NCBI GenBank assembly: GCA_030789695.1
Contig: CM061130.1
Span: 9,725,860-9,789,859 of the forward strand
DNA from: Scilla litardierei
Lineage: Eukaryota > Streptophyta > Magnoliopsida > Asparagales > Asparagaceae
DNA length: 64,000 bases
Direction of reading: 5' to 3'
Shown here piece by piece: positions 56,187-64,000 of the stretch; position 1 is the stretch's first letter; each line of letters begins with the position of its first letter. The notes beneath the pieces were generated by a model. The model made no database searches. It worked only from the letters and a program-made list of their open reading frames with translations, and was not told where the DNA came from. The position numbers and the translations under genes are program-made.

Positions 56187-58200
56187 TGATGAGTGCTCAT
56201 TATGTATATATTTTATGCTCTATTCATATGCATATCACATCATTTATCGCCTGTTCCACATTATTTCTCCCACTTTTTGGTTTCTCTTTACTTTTGGGTC
56301 TATTGTGCATATTATAGGTGTAAATGAATGATTTTGGGACCCTAGAGCGGAGGCTAAAGTAATGGAGTGAAGCGAGAAGCTAACGGAAGCCCAAAAAGCC
56401 AAAGGAGATGAGGAAAATTTGGCAGATCCACGCGGTCACGTCACCAGGACACTCCCCAGCTATCGAAAGCCCATCGATGCAGTCGCATAAAAATTGAAAC
56501 GGTTACATTTTCACAAGGCAAAGATGAGAACAAAGTTGCTTCGACGCAGTTGTTTGAGCAGACGACATGACCGCGTTGCACCGAGGAACCAAAGTCTCCA
56601 AACGATTGCCCAAGCGACTGTTTAGATGAAGATTTTGAAGAGCTGAACCACTGAATGATGTGGTCGCATAAATTTCTATGTGGTCGCATTGATATCGAAA
56701 CAGAGCCGCAGTTTACGGCTCTACAAGCGACGTGGCTGCGTCGAATCCGACGTGACCACGTCGATTAGGAATTTTGAGGGTTTTTGGGCACCGTTAAGGG
56801 GCATTTTTGGGAACTTTTGGAAATTTTTGTGGGCATATATATCTTTCTTCTTCCTTTGTGATGGAGTACACCTTTTACATCATTTTTTCAGGGTTTTATC
56901 AGAGGAATTTCATGTGTATTAGTTGATTATTCTCCGCAACTTTTTATAGTTCCTTCTGTTCTTTTGGCTTTTAGTTCTCAATTTTGCAATAAGATTAGTT
57001 TCTATCATTTCTTTTCATTGTGGATTTGTTTGATTACTATTCTCATTCCATCTACATTGCTTTGAAGATTCAATTGATGAATTTGATTGTGTTTCTATCG
57101 ATGGATCGTTAGTAGTCGCCCATTTAGGGCCACGAGTTGAACCCTATTAGAATTGGTTATGGATTGATGTAATATTGATTGATTCATGAATTAATAATGA
57201 TTAGGGAGATGCTAGGATGATTAGTCATATTATTAATAATCTAATTAAAAGGTGTATGACATTGCCCCATTGTCCAAGTGATTATTAAGCAAATTTTAAT
57301 TAGATTAATTTTTGCCTGGCTTGTGCATAATAATTATAAGGATTATGTAACTGTTCTGTTGTTACTTATTTAACCTAATAATGTAAGACGTTGTCTCGTG
57401 GTCAAGTAAGTATTATGCATATATTTAATGTGATTAAATGTTTCCATCGCACGCATGGAAACCTAGAATAGCAAAACCTAATTAATTGGATTAATTAGTA
57501 TATGTAAACCCTTTTTAATTGGAATTATAAAAGGATTGTTGGTATTATTGGATTTGATATTTTACTTGTCACATTGATGTCTAAGAAAGTCATGTTTTGA
57601 AAGGTTTCATAATTAAGGAATATGATTTTAGAGTTTCAGTCACAGAAAACCTCACTCTCCTTACATAGTTGGCCTGGCCAATTGATTAGCACAAATTTCT
57701 TAGCTAAATAAATTTATATGACTTAGTTTTTCTAATTATATCAAGTCTATTATGTCTAAAATTCTTTTAAGAATTATATGTAGCCCTCCATCAGTTCAAA
57801 AGTGCAGAATACTTAGTATTAGTGTTATGGTTATTGACGTAGATTAAGCCATTTGCATTACAATGCTAGGTGATGCATAGTTATCACCATAAGATGGATT
57901 CGAGGGGTTTGAATATGGCCGTGTTGATGAAGGTCAAGTGTACATAAATCCCGCCCCATTGAATAACAAAAATATGGGAAAGAAGTTGACTAAAACTTTA
58001 TGAATTATTGATGAAGGTCAAGGTCATAAAGGTTTCGGGGCAAAACTATAATTAAAGAGTTGCAATCAACAAAGAGTTTGTCTATCCTTTATGGAGTGAG
58101 ATAACTTATTGGTGAAGGTCAATGTAATCAAACTCATGATAACTGGATCACAATTCCCACTATAAAATTATTTTAATAGTTTTTGTCTATCTTTTTCGGT
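56187..58200. repeat. LTR-like sequence, probably Gypsy (Athila-type)
   Basis: Opens TGATGAGTGCTCATTATG and includes ATAGGTGTAAATGAATGATT, phrases typical of plant Athila-like LTR starts as I recall them. A GCATATATATC TATA-like box lies near 56834. No partner, primer-binding site or coding region was found, and the right end is uncertain. Confidence 0.3.
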
Positions 58201-58439
58201 TAAAGATATTCGTAAAATTAGTGAGAGAAATAATTATGAAAAAACCAATCTAATTATTTATGAATCTCTGCTTACATTATCGTAACTCTTTAAAACATCA
58301 TATCTGGCCATAAAATTATCTTTGAAAAGAACAAACTCATTAGACCTAATTATGAGGATTAACTGGGAAACGTAAAGATTGCATTAACCATACCAAATAA
58401 TGAAGAGAAGGTGTTCTTTAAATCCTAGATTCAAGACTG

Positions 58440-59429
58440 TACTACTACCAAATACCCTGTTTTGGCCTACATGAGTAATGAGTCAAAGGAGGTATGAGAA
58501 TATGGATGTTCATTCTAAATTTATTCATGTAAAGGAGTTATATGGAGAGAAATCTCAAATCACAAGATTTGATACTATGAAGAAATTGTTTCATATGAAT
58601 ATGGCAGTTGGAACCCCAGTCCAAGGCCATGTCCTCAAGATAGTTACTTATATTGAGAAATTGGAAGAGTTGGGATTTTTCTTAAACAATGAATTATTTA
58701 GATATAACTCTACAGTATCTTCAGAACTCCTTCTCTATGTGCATACTAAACATCAATAAGAACAAACTGGAGTGATCACTTCTAGAGCTCTTTAATATGT
58801 TAATGCAAGCTGAGAAATCCTTTTCAAAGGAGAAGGCACATATTATACGTACTAGATCTTCTTCTCGTCCCAAAGCTTCTGCCCAAGGAAAGAAGAACGC
58901 TATTAAGTTTAAGGGTGGTGCCAAGTAGGTGAATGAGAAGAAAGAGAAGGTTGTAAAAGGTGAATGCTTCCATTGTCACAAATCAGGTTGTTGGAAACGG
59001 AACTGTAAGAACTACTTAGAATCCTTAAAGAAGAAGGGGCATGGTGATGCCCCATCTTCTGGTGTGTATGTCATTCAAAACACACTATCTATTTATCTTA
59101 CCACTTGGTAATGGATACCGGAACTAGTTATCACATCTGTAATTGTCTATAGGGGTTAAGGAACGTAAGAGATATATAGATGGAGAAATAACTGTATAAG
59201 TGGAGATTGGAGCAAGTGTTGATACTGTCACCATCAAGGAATTTCACATTGGATTGCCAACCAGAAAAATTTTGATTTTACACAATTGCTTCTTTGTACC
59301 AAACATGATTTGTAGCATTGTATCAATTTGTTTATTCAGTAATGAAGGATATAGTTTTGTATTTAAAGATTATGTTATGAACCTTTTCAGTAAAGACACT
59401 TTTCGTGGTTTTGGTACATTGAATAATGA

Positions 59430-59430
<1 letters not shown>
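58440..59430 (+). pseudogene. Copia gag/protease remnant
   Basis: 58478-58759 resembles a UBN2-type gag core (MKKLFHMNMAVGTPVQGHV). 58929-59111 has a CCHC-like knuckle (CFHCHKSGCWKRNC, with Cys at the His position). 59107-59130 in another frame gives a protease-like MDTGTSYHI, and 59200-59430 resembles the region after protease (HNCFFVPNMICSIVSI). All short and frameshifted; no RT or LTR found. Confidence 0.6.
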
Positions 59431-59465
<35 letters not shown>

Positions 59466-59693
59466 TGTATGTATGTATGTATGTATTTTTTGACAGGTAA
59501 GTGGTACTCTTTATTTATATCAGAAAGGGATTACATATATTCAAGCTAGAATACATCAGAGGGAACATATGAGGATAGGGGATAAGGCACAAGCGCCGTC
59601 ACCCTCTACCACCTACATTCCTACCAGCTTGTATGTATGTATGTATGTATGTACATATATACACACATACACACACACATACATACATACATA

Positions 59694-59725
<32 letters not shown>

Positions 59726-59888
59726 CATACACACACACACACATATATATACATATGTATGTATGTATGTATATATATATGTATATGTATGTATACATAA
59801 ATACATACATACATACATACATGCATGCATACATATACATACATACATACATACATACATACATAGATATATATATATATACACACAC

Positions 59889-59919
<31 letters not shown>
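59431..59919. repeat. Compound TATG/TACA and TA microsatellite
   Basis: A TATG run (59431-59487), a short unique spacer (59488-59630), then TATG, ACAC and ATAC runs that switch strand sense several times and finish in TA repeats. Long stop-free frames here are artefacts. Confidence 0.95.
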
Positions 59920-59920
<1 letters not shown>

Positions 59921-60640
59921 CTATATTATAAAACAGGGATGTTATCATAGGTTTTTGGATAAGAGAAATTGGATAAGAGATATTGGTTATGTGTATTGTT
60001 GTATGTGGATATGTGTATTGTATAAGAGATAATGGATAAGAGATATTGGATAAGAGATATTGGATAGGAGAATTTGGTTTTGGTTATGTGTAATTGGGTG
60101 TGATGTTTATAATTTATAAAGTTTGTATATAGGGTATGAGAAATTGAGTATGAGATAATGGAAATGAGATAATGGAAATAAGATAATGGAAATAAGAAAT
60201 CACATCAGCCTATCAAAGAACTCACATCAGCCATAATTTTTTTAAAAAAATTTCAAATGAACGTTTTCGTTTGCATCATAGAGGGAAATTTTGATCACAT
60301 CACAAAATCGGAGGGAAACACAATTCAATGGGCGGGAAATGTTGCTCACATTAGAGGGAAATTAGCCCGCAATTGCTCACATCACAACTAAGCCCCTGCA
60401 AGCTCCTCGCCATCTTCTTCTACCTGAAATTTCCCCTGCTTCACACCAGCACATCAAGAAGAGCACACGCCAAGATCAAGTAGATCAAGTTGCTCAACGT
60501 ATGTTTCTTCAAGTAATCTTCATAATTTTAATAATTGTCCTGAGTAATGTTAATAATGTTACTAATGTATTCAGCTTCAAGCTCACGTTGCAGCCATCAT
60601 CTCCCTCATTGCAGGAGGTGAGTTCGTTTAGGATTTTTCA
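59920..60640 (+). mobile_element. Possible Helitron 5' end
   Basis: TCTATATTATAAAACAGGGA follows an A within the TA repeat, as at plant Helitron 5' ends (A|TCT...). Repeated GGATAAGAGATATT phrases and a leader-like stretch with GGCGGGAAAT follow. No Rep/helicase gene and no CTRR hairpin end is visible in the window. Confidence 0.3.
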
Positions 60641-63600
60641 TGTTTTTTAAAAACATTTTATTTTGGAATTTATCTTACGTAAGCCATTTTCTTTTGCAAG
60701 GTGGAGGGTATTTATTTCAATTCTATTTACAGGTAACTGATTCATATTCATCTCAAGTAGCATGTCCTGATTTTTTATTGTCCTGATTTTTTATTAAGAG
60801 ATTTTTTATTGTCCTGATTTTTTTATCTCAAGTAGCATATAGATTTTTTATTGTCCTGATTTTTTATTGATCTCAAGTAGCATATGTGATTTTTTATTGA
60901 TCTCAAGTAGCATATTTGATCTCAAGTAGCATATGAGATTTGTAATAATTGTCCTGATTTTTTATTTTATCTCAATTAGCATATGTGATAACTCAGATTT
61001 ACATATAAATTCATATATCCTGTGAATTGCTACTTGAGATTTTTGAAAATTTAGCAACTTCAGATTTACATCACAATTGCAACAGGATTTACTTGCAATT
61101 TACACCAAATTTATACTGTAATTGCAAGTAAATTGCAAGTAAATTCAAAATTTATAACAGGATTTACATCACAATTTACATCACAGATTTACTTCACATA
61201 TGCAATTCATATATCCTGTGAATTGTGATGTATCCTGTGAATTGCTAAATTTATACCATATTCAAAATTCATATAAGAGATTTGTGATGTTGGATGTGAT
61301 TTATAAATTTACATCACAACTCAGATCATTTACATAGAAGTGATGTTGATATCCTGTTAATTTAGATTGTCCTGTGAGTTGTGATGTTGAAGGATGTTGT
61401 GATTTACATAGAGTTAGATGTTGGATAAATTTATAAATGATCAACTCAGAGTTAGATCAACATCACAGCTCAGATTTCCTTCAAAAATGTTGATATCCTG
61501 TTAATTTCAACTCATTCAAATTTGGAACTTTTTGGTATAAATTTTGAAAATTTTGAAAATGTCCTGTGAATTGCAACAGGATCAATTTTGAAATTTTTGG
61601 TATACATTTTTTGAAGGATGTTCAAAATTTATCCAACATCCCAACTTAGATCATTTCCATAGAAGTGATGTTGATCATTTATAAATTTACTTGAACCATA
61701 GAAGTGATGTTGATCATTTATAAATTTACTTGAACTCACAAATCTCTCACATAGAAGGAGATATTTCAACTTTGATCATTTACATCACAACATGTTGGAT
61801 CTCATTTATAAATTTACATATGTTGGATATCACATTAGAGGGAAACTTTGATGTAAATCTCATTTGTAAATCTTACTGTCAATGAATGCATATCCTGTCA
61901 ATGGATAGGCTTGGATAGGCTTGGATATCCTGTCAATTAAAGACTTACATTATTCATTTAACTGGGAGGACTTAACTTAAACCATGATAAGCTCACCTCA
62001 TATAGTTGAATTGATATGCATTCATTCTCAAATTTTGAATACTTGCATATTTCAGAACTGAAGTATTCAAATTTTCAGTTTGAACTTAAACCATGAATTT
62101 GAATTTGAATTGATATGCATACCATGACAAGCTCACCTCATATAATTTTCAGTCCATTTTCAAAATTTTGAATACTTGCTAATTAAATTTGGGTATTCAA
62201 ATGTCTTTAGCTCACCTCATAAACTATGAATTTTGCTAATTAAAACTGAATATGCCATAACCACTATAATATGCCAAATTAAATATAATTAAATATGACA
62301 AATTAAATATATCCATGTCAACATTCTCAACTTGCAAAATACTGAAAATTTGAGAAAATTTGGTTTATTCATAAACCAATTTACATTCTCAACATGAATT
62401 GGATAAACCAATTTATCCATTCATGCATAAACTAATGAATTGGTTTATTAGATAATGAATTAGGATATGCATTCTCAGAAAATGTTGAGAATGAATGCAT
62501 ATCAATTTATCCATTCATGCATAAACCAACTGGATGAATGCATATCCATTAGATAATGCTTTAAATTGGTTTATTCATGTTGAGAATGTAAGTCCATTCA
62601 TTGGTTTATGCATTCATTCATTTTTTTGAACTTACATTTGGTTTATTCATTAGAAAACTGTAATAATGTATAAAGCATAAACCAAATTTTCTCAAATATT
62701 GTTGAGAATGCATATCCATTCATTCTCAGGATATGCTTCAAATAATGTCCTGAGAATGAATGCATATCCATTCATTTGAATGCATACCCTGTCAAGCATA
62801 TCCTGTCAATGAATGCATATCCTGTCAATGGATAGGCTTGGATAGGCTTGGATATCCTGTCAATTAAAACTTACATTATTCATTTAACTGGGAGGACGTA
62901 GACTTACATTAATATTATCCTGTCAAATGAATGGATATGCTTCAATTCATTTGAATTAAAGGCTTGGATAGGCTTGGATACTCCAAATACTCCATTTTGG
63001 GAGGACATGGAGTATTTTAAAATTGTAGTTTAAAATTTATTTGGAGTATTTGGAATATTGAGCTCCAAATACTCCATTTTGGGAGCTCAATACTCCATTT
63101 TGGGATACTCCATGTCCTTCAAAATTGATAGGATATGCATTCAAAATTGACAGGATATTCATTTCAAGTTAACTTTGTTATAGGAATACCCAAATTTGGC
63201 GAGCCTATAACAGATGGAATATTTGTGGGCTCCAAATTGATGAGCCAAGTCATCAAATTCATTTCAAGTTTCAAGTTAACTCCAAATTTAACTGGGATAT
63301 TCAAGGAACCTTCAAACTTGAATAATTGTGATATTCAAAATTTAACTGTGATAAAATTTGGGCAATTTACAGTATTTTGATTCAACGGAGTTAACTTGAA
63401 TCCATATTATTCAATGGAGGATAATATTACAGTATTTTGATTCAAGTTGACTCCATTGAATAATATTACAGTATTTTGATTCAAGTTTATAGTATTTTAA
63501 TTTACTTGAATGGAGTTAACTTGCATCAAAATATTACAGAATCAAAATATCAAAATACTGTAAACTTGCAATATGCATTCATTCTCCATTGTCAACATTC

Positions 63601-64000
63601 TCAACATGAATGGGATAAAGATAAACCAACATTGTCAACATTCATAACTTGCAAAATACTGAAAATTTGAGTTGGTTTATTCATAAACCAATTTACATTC
63701 TCAACATGAATTGGATAAACCAATTTATCCATTCATGCATAAACTAATGAATTGGTTTATTAGATAATGAATTAGGATATGCATTCTCAGAAAATGTTGA
63801 GAATGAATGCTCTTCGTTGAGGGAGGGTGATTTGATGAATAACCTGTTGAATAACCTGATTTGTGAGAGTTACTTCCTCTTCTCTTTATAGTTATGGCAG
63901 TTGCACTTTAAGTCAATTTTTATCTTTCAGTCAAGAGTTGGGTTTAAAACTTTATCTTTCAGTCAAGAGTTGGTATACATTGATTCTTACAGTTTTAAAC
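60641..64000. repeat. AT-rich region made of shuffled short repeats
   Basis: TCCTGATTTTTTATTG and ATCTCAAGTAGCATAT recur at 60760-60920. A block of about 90 bp with GGATAGGCTTGGATA is present at 61881-61971 and 62806-62897. A block of about 155 bp beginning CTTGCAAAATACTGAAAATT is present at 62331 and 63653. TTATCTTTCAGTCAAGAGTT occurs at 63918 and 63951. Only short, unconvincing open frames. Confidence 0.7.

Noticed and set aside
59569..60032. Several overlapping Tyr/Ile/His/Cys-rich frames
   Set aside because: Microsatellite translation.

Overview
The window is nuclear DNA from a flowering plant (an inference from the content; I cannot name the species). It is made almost entirely of LTR retrotransposons of typical plant lineages: Gypsy Tat-like, Copia Sirevirus/SIRE-like and other Copia. 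I see one ordinary host gene, a single-exon F-box-associated-type gene with a plausible TATA box, and no bacterial-style genes, rRNA or CRISPR.

Layout. (1) 194-6767 is a complete minus-strand, Tat-like Gypsy element with a perfect 5-bp target duplication (CAGTG). It carries gag and a spliced antisense ORF but no pol. (2) 7121-8182 is the host gene. (3) 8350-10935 is intergenic DNA with a short inverted-repeat element, tRNA-derived fragments and hAT-like termini. (4) 10936-17037 is a decayed minus-strand Copia element, probably nested in an older hAT-like element (9796-17063). (5) 17064-18730 is unrecognised. (6) 18730-56171 is a multi-level nest. A degenerate outer LTR (G) was split by a minus-strand Sirevirus-like element F (19122-55612). 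F's left LTR was later split by a 3063-bp solo LTR (19915-22977, TSD AAGCC). F's other half was invaded by plus-strand Sirevirus copies: an E0 remnant, E1 with gag+pol, and E2. E2 was in turn interrupted inside gag by a minus-strand, gag-only copy E3 (37297-43774, TSD CATTC) and by a different Copia, E4 (about 44303-50989). (7) 56187-64000 holds an LTR-like stretch, a Copia gag/protease remnant, a tetranucleotide microsatellite, and a possible Helitron 5' end followed by several kb of AT-rich DNA built from shuffled short repeats.

Three themes stand out. First, at least three elements (Tat-like, E3, and F as far as it survives) keep gag but lack pol, so they would depend on polymerase made by relatives; E1 is the nearest thing here to a donor, but it has premature stops. 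Second, in four or five distinct LTR families a tandem array of short palindromes lies directly upstream of the LTR TATA box, with a different palindrome in each family. Third, the nest is datable by logic alone: the F right LTR is a paralogous empty site for the solo LTR, and E2 gag reads on across both sides of E3.

All retroelement reading frames except the Tat-like gag are broken. Coordinates of LTR ends come from alignment by eye; those backed by target duplications are firm, the rest approximate.
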